From NCBI RefSeq assembly GCF_001650405.1, contig NZ_LWCU01000001.1, forward strand, positions 1-64,000: a stretch of 64,000 bases of DNA, given 5' to 3'. Shown piece by piece: positions 9,483 to 18,154 of this stretch. This DNA comes from Microbacterium sp. H83. GTDB taxonomy: Bacteria; Actinomycetota; Actinomycetes; Actinomycetales; Microbacteriaceae. The notes under the pieces were generated by a model. That model was given only the letters and a program-made list of their open reading frames with translations, did not search any database and was not told the origin of the DNA. A program made the position numbers and the translations under genes. Within the stretch, counting starts at the first letter, position 1; each line of letters begins with the position of its first letter.

Positions 9483-10157
9483 TCACCACCAGTGGTTCTT
9501 CGTCCAGAACGCGTGCGCGCCGGCCCAGCTGCCGTAGCGTCCGGTCGCGTAGCCGGTGGCCCAGCGGAGGTTGTCGACCGGGTCGTACCCGTTGCCGGGG
9601 ACCTTGCTGCAGGGCAGAGCCTGGACGAGGCCGCAGGCTCCGGACGACTTGTTCGTCGCGTTCGGATTCCAGCCGCTCTCGCGCGACACGATGTAGTCGA
9701 CGTAGCCCCAGTCGGACTCAGCGATGCCCGCAGCGGACATCCATTCGGCAGGAGCACCGCCGCCGGTGTAGAAGAGCGGACCGCTGCTGCCCGACTCGGA
9801 CTTCGACGTCGACCGCGCGGCCGGCGTCGGAGTCGGCGTGGGCTTGGGCGTCACGTAGACGGAGAACGTGCCCCGCTGGACGGGGGCGATCGCTGCGCCC
9901 TCGGTCGTCACGGTGAGGTTCTGCGTGTCCTCGAGGGCGATCGAGTAGGCGGATTTCGGATCGGCCTCGGCGGGCTGCTCCGCGAGGGCCACGCCGGTCG
10001 GTGCGACCATCGCCGCAGCGAAGCCGACGACCGCCAGGGCGCTGAAGAAACCGACCACTCCCCGGCGACGCGTACCACGACGCGGCGAGAGCGTCGTCGA
10101 GGCCGGAACCGGCGCGACGTCGTCTCGATGCGGGGAAAGGTCAGTGCGGGAAGTCAC
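9483..10157 (-). CDS. Secreted lysozyme-fold (transglycosylase-like) protein
   Basis: 224 aa. A basic N-terminus and hydrophobic segment at about 33-58 (VVGFFSALAVVGFAAAMVAP) form a signal or anchor. Then come a short domain, a Thr/Pro linker (TPKPTPTPTP) and a C-terminal lysozyme-like domain with the probable catalytic Glu in IVSRESGWNPNATN and the family-typical SSGACGLVQALPCSK. Such proteins act on peptidoglycan or support resuscitation and growth. The GTG start has no ribosome site, but TAGACT lies ten bases upstream, so the leader is very short or absent. Confidence 0.85.
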   Translation of the reverse strand: MTSRTDLSPHRDDVAPVPASTTLSPRRGTRRRGVVGFFSALAVVGFAAAMVAPTGVALAEQPAEADPKSAYSIALEDTQNLTVTTEGAAIAPVQRGTFSVYVTPKPTPTPTPAARSTSKSESGSSGPLFYTGGGAPAEWMSAAGIAESDWGYVDYIVSRESGWNPNATNKSSGACGLVQALPCSKVPGNGYDPVDNLRWATGYATGRYGSWAGAHAFWTKNHWW

Positions 10158-10205
10158 GATGTCAGGGAGTCTACCGGGTGCTGTCGAGCGAAGCCACGGG
10201 AACGT

Positions 10206-10790
10206 TCAGCGAACAGCCAGGATCACGTCGACGGTCGCATCCAGCAGGGCGTCTACCTGCTCCTCCCGGTAGCCTCCGCGCTGCATGCGGAACGCGGCCG
10301 AGCGCAGCTGCTCCGCGGTGAGCGGCTCGCCGTCGCGGAGATACCGGACGATGCGACCCGCCACATGGTCCACCTCGTCGACGCGGTACCCGAAGGTCAG
10401 CATGCCGGTGCGGGCGAACCGGTGGCGTGCGGGACGGGCGAGGTGATCGAGAACGACCTGCGCGTCCTCACGGGCCTTCTCCACCCATGCGCCGGCACCG
10501 CGGGAGCGCACGGCGCGATCGCGCGCCCGTGCGGCCAGGGCGTCCTCGACGCGACCGAGTGCGGCGTCCACCTCGGCGACGACGTAGCCGTTCTTGACGA
10601 GCGGGAAGGACGCCACCCGGACATCCGCCGCGGTGAGGTCGTCCGCATCCCCCTCGAACGCTGCGCGCGCTGCGGCGAGGAACGTGTCCACCGCCGCGCG
10701 GTGGTAGCCGTGCGCCCGCCCGCCGGAGAGCGAGAAGGCGGGAGGCGCCTGCTCGGTCTCGATCAGGTTCTGCAGGTCATCGGAAGCCAT
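10206..10790 (-). CDS. DivIVA-domain-containing protein
   Basis: 194 aa. It contains repeated short modules of the DivIVA-domain type: AFSLSGGRAHGYHRAAVDTFL, SFPLVKNGYVVAEVDAALGRV, TFGYRVDEVDHVAGRIV and AFRMQRGGYREEQVDALLDA. The pattern is 'F...GY...VD..L'. There is no long coiled coil, so it is not the polar-growth protein Wag31/DivIVA itself. The start ATG shares one base with the cdsA stop (TGATG), so it is coupled to phospholipid synthesis. A longer frame to 11393 runs into cdsA and is spurious. A role in cell-envelope organisation is inferred only. Confidence 0.8.
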   Translation of the reverse strand: MASDDLQNLIETEQAPPAFSLSGGRAHGYHRAAVDTFLAAARAAFEGDADDLTAADVRVASFPLVKNGYVVAEVDAALGRVEDALAARARDRAVRSRGAGAWVEKAREDAQVVLDHLARPARHRFARTGMLTFGYRVDEVDHVAGRIVRYLRDGEPLTAEQLRSAAFRMQRGGYREEQVDALLDATVDVILAVR

Positions 10791-11929
10791 CACAGCACCG
10801 CCCAGGAGGAGAAGAGGAAGTAGAGGCCGAGCGCGGGGATGGTCGACGGCAGGATGCTGTCGAGCCGATCGAGGAGGCCCCCGTGGCCGGGCAGCCAGGA
10901 GCTCATGTCCTTGATGCCGAGATCCCGCTTGAGCATGGACTCGCCCAGGTCGCCGAGGGTCGCGGAGAGGAGGATGGCGATTCCGAAGACGAGGCCGATC
11001 CACCAGGGCAGGTGCAGGAGGAAGATCGCCAGCAGGACGCCGGCCGCGATGGACGCCGCCACGGCTCCGGCGAATCCCTCCCAGGTCTTCTTGGGGCTGA
11101 TCCGAGGGGCCATCGGATGACGGCCGAAGGCGAGACCAGCCGCGTACGCACCCGTGTCCGCGACGACGGCGATCACGATGAAGCTGAGCACCCACCACTG
11201 TCCGCCTTCCTGCTTCAGCAGGATCAGGGCGATGGCGGCGAGGAACGGCACGTAGATCTGCACGAATCCGCCGATGACGGCATCCGTCAGCACGTCGCCG
11301 TAGGTGCGGCCGTCCTTCGCCACCATCTGCGCGACGAGCCGCCACACCACGACGAAGGCGACCGCGAGGAACAGCATCACCCAGACGAGCCACTCCTCCA
11401 CGAAGAAGGCGGTGGAGACGAGCAGCGTCGCCGCGATCAGCTGCGGCGCGATGTCGATGCGTCGTCCTGAGGTGCGGAGCGCGAGCGAGAGCTCGTACAC
11501 GCCGAGCAGCGCGGCAGCGAGGGCGAAGGGCACGAACAGCGCCTTGATGAACAGCAGCGACGCGAGCAGCGCCCCGCCGAAGGCGAGCCCGATCAGGATC
11601 GCGAGCACGAGGTCGCGTCCGGTGCGCTCCTTGATCCGCTCGTTGGCCTGATCGAGCTGATCACGGGCGTACGAGACATGGCTGCCCAGCTCGTCGCGTG
11701 CCGCGCGCCACTGCTCGCGGATCGCGTAGTGGTCGGCCGTGTCGGGCCCCGCCCCGGGCACGACCACGGGGTCGGCGGGGAGTGGCGGTCGCGGCGGGAC
11801 GCTGGCGCTGTCGAACTCCGGGAACGCCCCGTCGACGAGAGGGATGCCGCCGGTCGGGGTCGACGAGTCACGCGCCTCCCGACGCGTCTGCGGCTTGTCG
11901 GCGCCTGCACCGGTGGAATCGTCGGACAT
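10790..11929 (-). CDS. cdsA: Phosphatidate cytidylyltransferase CdsA
   Basis: Makes CDP-diacylglycerol from phosphatidate and CTP at the membrane. 379 aa: about 90 residues of soluble N-terminus rich in Pro, Asp and Arg, then roughly eight membrane spans. The C-terminal signature is clear: KRDLGIKD followed by GHGGLLDRLDS. The N-terminal extension is longer than in E. coli CdsA but usual for actinobacteria. It starts five bases after the frr stop, with GAGG upstream, in the order pyrH-frr-cdsA common in bacteria. Confidence 0.95.
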   Translation of the reverse strand: MSDDSTGAGADKPQTRREARDSSTPTGGIPLVDGAFPEFDSASVPPRPPLPADPVVVPGAGPDTADHYAIREQWRAARDELGSHVSYARDQLDQANERIKERTGRDLVLAILIGLAFGGALLASLLFIKALFVPFALAAALLGVYELSLALRTSGRRIDIAPQLIAATLLVSTAFFVEEWLVWVMLFLAVAFVVVWRLVAQMVAKDGRTYGDVLTDAVIGGFVQIYVPFLAAIALILLKQEGGQWWVLSFIVIAVVADTGAYAAGLAFGRHPMAPRISPKKTWEGFAGAVAASIAAGVLLAIFLLHLPWWIGLVFGIAILLSATLGDLGESMLKRDLGIKDMSSWLPGHGGLLDRLDSILPSTIPALGLYFLFSSWAVL

Positions 11930-11934
11930 GCCGC

Positions 11935-12489
11935 CTACACCTCGAGGAGTTCGGCCTCTTTGCGCTTGAGAGCGTCGTCGATGAGGTCGACGTGCTGGCG
12001 CGTGAGGGCGTCGAGTTCCTTCTCACCCCGGGCGATCTCGTCTTCGCCGAGTTCGCTCTTCAGAGCGTCCAGCTCGTCCTTCGCCTTGCGACGGATGCCG
12101 CGGACATGGACCTTCGCGTCCTCGGCCTTGGTCTTGACGAGCTTCACATACTCCTTGCGGCGCTCCGCCGTGAGCTCCGGCATCGTGACGCGCACGAGGT
12201 TGCCGTCGTTCGACGGGTTCGCGCCGAGGTTCGGCATGTCGCGCACGGCCTGCTCGATCGCCTTCAGCGCGGACTTGTCGTACGGCGTGATGATGAGGGT
12301 GCGGGCCTCCTGGTTGGCCAGCGAGGCGAGCTGGGCCAGCGGAGTCGGAGTTCCGTAGTAGTCGACCAGGACCTTCTGGAACAGCTGCGGGTTGGCACGA
12401 CCGGTGCGCACCGTGGAGAAGTCCTCCTTGGCAGCCTCGACCGCACGCGTCATGCGAGTGGTGGTTTCAGCGAGGACGTCCGCGATCAC
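11935..12489 (-). CDS. frr: Ribosome recycling factor
   Basis: 184 aa, the standard length. With EF-G it splits the post-termination ribosome. Typical segments are [27 protein letters not shown] and the C-terminal helical hairpin ending [20 protein letters not shown]. Start is GTG with TAGGAG upstream. It lies 68 bases after pyrH and is tightly joined to cdsA. Confidence 0.97.
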   Translation of the reverse strand: MIADVLAETTTRMTRAVEAAKEDFSTVRTGRANPQLFQKVLVDYYGTPTPLAQLASLANQEARTLIITPYDKSALKAIEQAVRDMPNLGANPSNDGNLVRVTMPELTAERRKEYVKLVKTKAEDAKVHVRGIRRKAKDELDALKSELGEDEIARGEKELDALTRQHVDLIDDALKRKEAELLEV

Positions 12490-12557
12490 GGCGACTCCTA
12501 ACGTCGGGGGTGTGAGGGAAATTCTATCGGTCCGGGCCGTGGAGCCCTGTCAGGCGC

Positions 12558-13274
12558 TCAGGCGGTGACGAGAGTTCCGATGGGCTCGCCGAGCAGGGCG
12601 CGGGTGACGTTGCCGACCGGCTCCATGCCGAACACCCGCATGTCCATGTTGTTGTCCATGCACAGGCTGAAAGCCGTGGAGTCGACGACCTTGAGACCGC
12701 GCTGCAGCGCATCGCGATACGTCACCCGGTCGATGCGCTCCGCGTCGGCGTGCTTGTTGGGGTCGGCCGTGTAGATGGCGTCGACGCCGTTCTTGGCGAC
12801 GAGCACCTCCTGCGCACCGATCTCCAGCGCGCGCTGCGCCGCCACGGTGTCAGTCGAGAAGTACGGCAGTCCCGCGCCCGCGCCGAAGATCACGACGCGG
12901 CCCTTCTCCATGTGGCGCTCGGCACGGAGCGGGATGTAGGGCTCCGCGACCTGGGTCATCGAGATGGCCGACTGGACCCGCGTGGGTGCGCCGGCCTGCT
13001 CGAGGAAGTCCTGCAGCGCCAGCGCGTTCATCACGGTGCCGAGCATGCCCATGTAGTCGGCGCGTCCGCGATCCATTCCGCGCTGGCTCAGCTCGGCTCC
13101 GCGGAAGAAGTTCCCTCCGCCGACGACGATGGCGATCTCGACCCGGTCGACGGCGGCGGCGATGTCCCGTGCGATCTGGCTGACGACGTCGGGGTTGACG
13201 CCGAGCTGGCCGGCGCCGAACGCCTCACCGGAGAGCTTCAGGAGGACGCGACGGCGTCCGGTGCGTTCGGTCAT
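12558..13274 (-). CDS. pyrH: UMP kinase
   Basis: 238 aa, amino-acid-kinase fold, phosphorylates UMP to UDP. Visible features: [10 protein letters not shown] (N-terminal phosphate loop), [12 protein letters not shown], the [20 protein letters not shown] helix, and [11 protein letters not shown] (nucleotide site). The start chosen is the ATG at 13274, with GAGAGG about ten bases upstream; the frame to 13322 adds residues not seen in the family. It lies after the rpsB-tsf terminator, so it probably has its own promoter between 13275 and 13325. Confidence 0.97.
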   Translation of the reverse strand: MTERTGRRRVLLKLSGEAFGAGQLGVNPDVVSQIARDIAAAVDRVEIAIVVGGGNFFRGAELSQRGMDRGRADYMGMLGTVMNALALQDFLEQAGAPTRVQSAISMTQVAEPYIPLRAERHMEKGRVVIFGAGAGLPYFSTDTVAAQRALEIGAQEVLVAKNGVDAIYTADPNKHADAERIDRVTYRDALQRGLKVVDSTAFSLCMDNNMDMRVFGMEPVGNVTRALLGEPIGTLVTA

Positions 13275-13325
13275 GGGTGGGGTGTCCTCTCGTCCCGATT
13301 CAAGATAGTGCCTCATGGACATGAA

Positions 13326-13360
13326 GAAGGGGTTCGGATCACTCGGATCCGAACCCCTTC
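13326..13360 (-). terminator. Terminator of the rpsB-tsf operon
   Basis: Perfect 15-bp stem: arms 13326-13340 (GAAGGGGTTCGGATC) and 13346-13360, with a 5-base loop. It lies 7 bp beyond the tsf stop. On the minus strand the stem is followed by TTCAT, a weak T-run. Confidence 0.8.
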
Positions 13361-13367
13361 GACCGTG

Positions 13368-14195
13368 CTACGCGCCGACCTTGAAGCGCGCGAAGTCGGT
13401 CACGGTGATACCGGCGTCCTTCGCGACCTGGGCGACCGAGAGCTTGCTGTCCTTCGCGTAGTCCTGCTCGAGCAGGGCGACCTGCTTGATGAACGCGGAC
13501 ACGCGACCCTCGACGATCTTCGGGAGAGCCGCTTCCGGCTTGCCCTCGTTGCGGGAGATCTCGGTGACGATCTCGCGCTCCTTCTCGACGGCGTCGGCCG
13601 GGACGTCCTCGCGGGACAGGTAGGACGGGTTCGCGAACGAGATGTGCTGCGCGATGCTGCGAGCGGTCTCCGCGTCGTCACCCGTGTAGGCGACGACGAC
13701 GCCGATCTGCGGCGGCAGGTCCTTGCTCGTGCGGTGCAGGTAGACCTCGACCTTGTCGCCCGAGACCGTGCGCACGCGCCGCAGCTCGACCTTCTCGCCG
13801 ATGATCGCAGCCTCCTCGGAGATGACCTGCTCGACGCTCTTGTCGCCCGCCTGAGCGGCGAGAGCAGCCTCGACGGAGTCGGCCTTGACGGCGGAGACGG
13901 CGTCGGCGACCTTGTCGGCCAGAGCGATGAAGCGCTCGTTCTTCGCGACGAAGTCGGTCTCGCAGGCGAGCTCGACGAGCGTCACGGCACCGTCCTGCTC
14001 ACGAGCGACGACGAGGCCCTCGCTGGTCGAACGGTCAGCACGCTTCGCGTTGCCCTTGGCACCCTTGAGACGCAGGATCTCGGTGGCCTTCTCGACGTCT
14101 CCGTCAGCCTCCTCGAGCGCCTTCTTGGTGTCGACCATTCCCGTGCCGAGCTGCTCACGCAGCGCCTTGAGGTCGGCGATGGTGAAGTTGGCCAT
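13368..14195 (-). CDS. tsf: Elongation factor Ts
   Basis: 275 aa nucleotide-exchange factor for EF-Tu. The N-terminal UBA-like part is followed by the hallmark GTGMVDTKKALEEADGD and ELACETDFVAKNERF. The length is normal for actinobacteria. ATG start with AAGGAG at good spacing. It is second in the rpsB-tsf operon, 44 bases after rpsB, and ends at a strong hairpin. Confidence 0.98.
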   Translation of the reverse strand: MANFTIADLKALREQLGTGMVDTKKALEEADGDVEKATEILRLKGAKGNAKRADRSTSEGLVVAREQDGAVTLVELACETDFVAKNERFIALADKVADAVSAVKADSVEAALAAQAGDKSVEQVISEEAAIIGEKVELRRVRTVSGDKVEVYLHRTSKDLPPQIGVVVAYTGDDAETARSIAQHISFANPSYLSREDVPADAVEKEREIVTEISRNEGKPEAALPKIVEGRVSAFIKQVALLEQDYAKDSKLSVAQVAKDAGITVTDFARFKVGA

Positions 14196-14239
14196 GTGTG
14201 GTGGCTCCTTGCTTCGTGATGTGTGTGGTGGTCGCGGAA

Positions 14240-15133
14240 TTACTTGGCGTCTGCCTCAGCGGGGGCCTCGGCGGCCTCTGCTGCGGGAGCCTCGGTGGGC
14301 TCGGCGGCGGCGTCCTCGGCCGGAGCCTCGGTCGCTGCAGGAGCCTCGGCCGGAGCCTCGGCGGCTGCCGCGTCGTCGGCGGGAGTCTCGAGCAGCTCGC
14401 GCTCCCAGTCGGCGAGGGGCTCGGCGTCGCCGGTCTCCGGGTTGTGCTTCTGCTGCAGGCCCTCGGCCGCGGCGTCGGCGATGATGCGGGTGAGCAGCGA
14501 GACCGAGCGGATCGCGTCGTCGTTGCCGGGGATCGGGTACTGGAAGTCGTCGGGGTCGGCGTTGGTGTCGAGGATGCCGATCACCGGGATGCCGAGCTTC
14601 TTGGCCTCGTCGATCGCGAGGTGCTCGCGCTTGGCGTCGACGACCCAGAGGGCGGACGGCGTCTTGGTGAGGTTGCGGATACCACCGAGCGACTTGTGCA
14701 GCTTGTCGAGCTCGCGCTTCTTGAGCAGGAGCTCCTTCTTGGTGAAGCCCGAGGCGGCCGGGTTCTCGTAGTCGAGCTCCTCGAGCTCCTTCATGCGAGC
14801 GAGACGCTTCGCGATGGTGGAGAAGTTCGTGAGGAGGCCGCCGAGCCAGCGCTGGTTGACGAAGGGCTGGCCGACGCGCGTCGCCTGCTCGGCGAGGATC
14901 TCCTGGGCCTGCTTCTTGGTGCCGACGAAGAGGATGGTGCCGCCGTGCGCGACGGTCTCCTTGACGAAGTCGTAGGCCTTGTCGATGTAGCCGAGCGACT
15001 GCTGGAGGTCGATGATGTGGATGCCGCTGCGCTCGGTGAGGATGAAGCGCTTGACCTTCGGGTTCCACCGACGGGTCTGGTGTCCGAAGTGCACGCCGCT
15101 GTCGAGCAGCTGGCGGATGGTGACCACAGCCAT
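14240..15133 (-). CDS. rpsB: 30S ribosomal protein S2 with long Ala/Glu-rich tail
   Basis: 297 aa. Conserved S2 features: [42 protein letters not shown] and [13 protein letters not shown]. Residues beyond about 245 form a low-complexity acidic tail of AP/EA repeats, roughly 50 residues, absent from E. coli S2. The start is the ATG at 15133 with AAGGAG upstream; the frame to 15292 is leader RNA. Autoregulation through the leader is possible but not shown. Confidence 0.97.
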   Translation of the reverse strand: MAVVTIRQLLDSGVHFGHQTRRWNPKVKRFILTERSGIHIIDLQQSLGYIDKAYDFVKETVAHGGTILFVGTKKQAQEILAEQATRVGQPFVNQRWLGGLLTNFSTIAKRLARMKELEELDYENPAASGFTKKELLLKKRELDKLHKSLGGIRNLTKTPSALWVVDAKREHLAIDEAKKLGIPVIGILDTNADPDDFQYPIPGNDDAIRSVSLLTRIIADAAAEGLQQKHNPETGDAEPLADWERELLETPADDAAAAEAPAEAPAATEAPAEDAAAEPTEAPAAEAAEAPAEADAK

Positions 15134-15441
15134 GGTCGTCTCCTTGTTCTGGCGCGGTGCTGCGCCGTCGAGGTTGTCGAGCCGATCGGGATGATCGGGC
15201 TCCCTGGTGCCCGGCGCACACCCGCCTGCTCTGCAGCAGGACCTGTGGGAGTGGATGCCGCGACCGAAGTCGCTCTGGGCACGCGTAGTCACCCCGAGAT
15301 CGAGGTGCTCCCCCCAGCATACAGGATGCGCGCCGTCGACCAGCGCTCCCCCGTCCGGCGGATCCGCGCGTTCTGCACGGATCCCGCGGCCTCGGCTGCG
15401 GCCCCGGATCGGGGACGCCCGCGCCGGCCGAGCATAGCCGG
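15134..15441 (-). promoter_or_regulatory. Divergent rpsB / M23 intergenic region with long rpsB leader
   Basis: 308 bp without a gene. On the minus strand a candidate promoter is TATGCT (-10, 15315-15320) with a weak -35 (15338-15343, 17-bp spacer), which would give an rpsB leader of about 175 nt. A small inverted repeat CCTGCT/AGCAGG (15225-15240) lies in that leader. No convincing coding ORF was seen here. Confidence 0.35.
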
Positions 15442-16002
15442 ATGAGTGTCCGCACCCGCCACCGCCGCACCACCGTCATCGTGGCCCTTCTGTTCGTGAC
15501 CGCCGCCATGGGGATGGTCGGCCCGGCAGCCGGCTCCTCATCCTTCCCGGAAGTCGACGCGACATCCCCGACTCATGGGCACGGGGCGGCGTGGGTCTGG
15601 CCGACCACCGGACCTCGCACCGTCGCGGCGGCGTTCCGCGCACCTGCGAGCGAGTACGGCTCCGGGCACCGCGGTGTGGATGTGATCGCGCAGGTCGGCG
15701 CCGTCGTGGTGGCGCCTGCCGCAGGCATCGTCGCGTTCCGAGGAACGGTCGTCGACCGGCCGCTGATCACGGTCGACCATGGCGGCGGGTACATCTCCAC
15801 GTTCGAGCCCCTCGTCTCCACGCTCGCGCCCGGAGCCGTCGTCGGCCCCGGCGATCCGATCGGCACAGTCGCCGTCGGCGGACACGCGGCGGCGAGCACC
15901 CTCCATGTCGGAGTCCGTCTGGACGGCACGTACATCAATCCGCTGCTGCTGTTCGACGACGTTCCCCGCGCCGTGCTCCTCCCCTGCTGCGCGCCGCTCT
16001 GA
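15442..16002 (+). CDS. Secreted M23-family (LytM-like) peptidase or binding protein
   Basis: 186 aa. Signal-like N-terminus (basic, then [21 protein letters not shown]), then an M23 domain: GHRGVDV carries His76 and Asp80, and VDHGGGYIS and [10 protein letters not shown] follow. The usual HxH metal motif is present only as TLH (His155), so one ligand may be lost and activity is uncertain. It could be an active cell-wall hydrolase or a non-catalytic LytM factor. It diverges from rpsB and converges on xerC. Confidence 0.85.
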   Translation: MSVRTRHRRTTVIVALLFVTAAMGMVGPAAGSSSFPEVDATSPTHGHGAAWVWPTTGPRTVAAAFRAPASEYGSGHRGVDVIAQVGAVVVAPAAGIVAFRGTVVDRPLITVDHGGGYISTFEPLVSTLAPGAVVGPGDPIGTVAVGGHAAASTLHVGVRLDGTYINPLLLFDDVPRAVLLPCCAPL

Positions 16003-16011
16003 CGTCGGCCG

Positions 16012-16041
16012 CGAGGGCGATGCGGAGAGGTCACGCCCTCG
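16012..16041. terminator. Hairpin between M23 gene and xerC
   Basis: 8-bp stem CGAGGGCG (16012-16019) / CGCCCTCG (16034-16041), 14-base loop, lying at the convergent gene ends and covering the xerC stop codon. Weak T content. Confidence 0.4.
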
Positions 16042-16933
16042 GGTGAGCGAGCCGGTAGGTGGCCGCGAGCCGCTCGGCGGACACATGCGTGTAGATCTGC
16101 GTGGTGCCGAGGCTCGCGTGGCCCAGGATCTCCTGGACGGCGCGCAGATCGGCGCCGCCGTCGAGGAGATGGGTCGCGGCGGTGTGGCGGAGAGCATGGG
16201 GGCCGACCGTCTCCGCGCCCACGATCGGGGCCAGCACCTCCGCGACGAGCCCGTAGACGGCTCGCGGGCCGACGCGTCCGCCGCGGACACCGAGGAACAG
16301 CGAGGCCGACGGGTGCGCCGCACGTGCGACGAGAGCGGGACGGCCGCGCGTGAGATAGGCCCCGAGCGCGTCGGCAGCAGGACCGCCGAACGGGACGATG
16401 CGCTCCTTCGCGCCCTTGCCCATGACCCGGGCGGTGCGCCGATCGAGATCCAGATCGTCGATGTCGAGGCCGCAGAGCTCGGAGACACGGATCCCCGCGC
16501 CGTAGAGGAGTTCGAGCATCGCGTGGTCGCGCAGTGCGACCGGATCGCCGTCCGCCGCCGCCGCGCGCTGTCGGTCGAGCAACCGGGTCATCGCGTCGCG
16601 TGACGCCACTGTCGGGAGCGTGCGGCCCCGGCGCGGAGCCACGAGTCTCAGGCCCGGATCATGAGGGATCATCCCCTCTTCGTGGGCCCACGCGAAGAAG
16701 GAGCGAGCCGCGGCGGCGCGCCGCGCCAGCGTCGCTCGGGCTTCTCCGCGCTGCGTCGCCCGCCAGAGCCAGTCCCTGAGCGTGTCGAGCGTGATCTGCT
16801 CGAGTGCGAGACCGTCGGCGGTCTCCCCGAGGTCGCGCAGGTCGGAACGGTACGCGCGGACGGTCGCCGGGGACAGTCGACGCACGCGATCGAGATGATC
16901 CGTGAACGCCTGGGCGGCCGCCGCGAACTCCAT
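16031..16933 (-). CDS. xerC: Tyrosine recombinase XerC
   Basis: 300 aa site-specific recombinase for chromosome dimer resolution. The N-terminal SAM-like DNA-binding domain spans about 1-90. The catalytic set is complete: Arg149 ([10 protein letters not shown]), Lys173 ([10 protein letters not shown]), His246 and Arg249 ([12 protein letters not shown]), His272 (GHASLGTTQ) and the nucleophile Tyr281 (IYTHV). It follows dprA on the same strand after 48 bp, the usual actinobacterial arrangement, which favours XerC over a phage integrase. Confidence 0.94.
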   Translation of the reverse strand: MEFAAAAQAFTDHLDRVRRLSPATVRAYRSDLRDLGETADGLALEQITLDTLRDWLWRATQRGEARATLARRAAAARSFFAWAHEEGMIPHDPGLRLVAPRRGRTLPTVASRDAMTRLLDRQRAAAADGDPVALRDHAMLELLYGAGIRVSELCGLDIDDLDLDRRTARVMGKGAKERIVPFGGPAADALGAYLTRGRPALVARAAHPSASLFLGVRGGRVGPRAVYGLVAEVLAPIVGAETVGPHALRHTAATHLLDGGADLRAVQEILGHASLGTTQIYTHVSAERLAATYRLAHPRA

Positions 16934-16981
16934 GTGTCCAGCATGCCGCCGTCTGAGCGGACGACAGGTCAGCCCCGCCGC

Positions 16982-18154
16982 TCACGCGTCCGTCTTCCTC
17001 CAGCCGCGCTCGACACGGCGCACGATGCCATCGAGCTCGAGGACGCCGAGGAGCGAGCCGACGCGTTCGGGATCGAGACCTGACCGACGGGCCAGCTCGG
17101 TCGCCGGCACCGGGGTCCGCCTGCTCATCGCGTCGAGGAGCCGCTGCTGATCCGGATCCGCCGCTGGCCCCGGCGGAGTCGCACCGCCGACGCCTCCTGC
17201 CCAGAGCTCCCGGATCTCCGCGGCCGTCGTCACACAGCGCGCGTCGTACTCCCGAAGGAGCCGATGACATCCCGCGGACGCGGCCGAGGTGACCGGCCCG
17301 GGCACCGCCCCGAGCGGACGACCGAGCGCCGCGGCATGCCCCGCGGTGTTGAGCGAACCGCTGCGCCACCCGGCCTCGACGACGACGGTGGCGTGGCTGA
17401 TCCCCGCGATGAGTCTGTTGCGAGCGAGGAAGCGCCACTTCGTCGGAGCGGTGCCGCACGGGACCTCGCTCACGACGGCCCCGGAATCGACGACGCGGCG
17501 CAGCAGCTGTTGATGGCCCTGCGGATACGCCCGGTCGACTCCTCCGGCGAGGAACGCGATGGTCGGCCCGCCGACTCCGAGGGCGGCACGGTGCGCCGCG
17601 CCGTCGATGCCGTACGCACCGCCCGACACGATCACCACCCCATCCGCGGCGAGGTCACCCGCGAACTCGGCGGCGAGCACTTCACCGTAGGCGCTGGCGG
17701 CGCGGGCGCCGACGATCGCCGCGCGGGGCTCTGCTCGCAGCAGCCCCGCGTCTCCCCTCACCCAGAGCAGGAGCGGGCGGTGCGGCCCCAGGTCGTCGAG
17801 TTCCGCCGGCCAGGCCGCGTCTCCGGGCAGGACGAGGCGTGCGCCCACATGCTGGGCTCCCTCCACCGCCTGCCGGACCGCCACGGCATCCGCGCGGGCT
17901 CTCCACCGCCGAAGACCCTCGACGAGCGCACGGCGGTCCGCGGACGGTGCACCCCGGTTCGTACCAGGCCGGAGAGCGAAGCGGAGGGCTTCGAGCGCGC
18001 CGAGCTCGGCGATCAGCACGCCGGCGACGCCGTCTCCCGGCTCCGTGATCACCGACCAGGCGACCCTGGCGAGCTCCTCCGTCGACGGCGCCTCGCGACC
18101 GACCGCCGTCATCGCACACCTCACGGCCGCGTCCTGTTCCAGTGCGTCGATCAT
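16982..18154 (-). CDS. dprA: DNA-processing protein DprA
   Basis: 390 aa. DprA binds single-stranded DNA and loads RecA during transformation. The Rossmann core shows AIVGARAASAYGE, IVSGGAYGIDGAAHRAAL, TIAFLAGGVDRAYPQGHQ, FLARNRLIAGISHATVVVEA and SGSLNTAGHAAALGRPLGAVPG. A C-terminal winged-helix-like segment starts near residue 330. Start ATG at 18154 overlaps the comM stop (ATGA). The upstream extension to 18241 lies in comM. It works with the coupled comM gene in DNA uptake or recombination. Confidence 0.95.
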   Translation of the reverse strand: MIDALEQDAAVRCAMTAVGREAPSTEELARVAWSVITEPGDGVAGVLIAELGALEALRFALRPGTNRGAPSADRRALVEGLRRWRARADAVAVRQAVEGAQHVGARLVLPGDAAWPAELDDLGPHRPLLLWVRGDAGLLRAEPRAAIVGARAASAYGEVLAAEFAGDLAADGVVIVSGGAYGIDGAAHRAALGVGGPTIAFLAGGVDRAYPQGHQQLLRRVVDSGAVVSEVPCGTAPTKWRFLARNRLIAGISHATVVVEAGWRSGSLNTAGHAAALGRPLGAVPGPVTSAASAGCHRLLREYDARCVTTAAEIRELWAGGVGGATPPGPAADPDQQRLLDAMSRRTPVPATELARRSGLDPERVGSLLGVLELDGIVRRVERGWRKTDA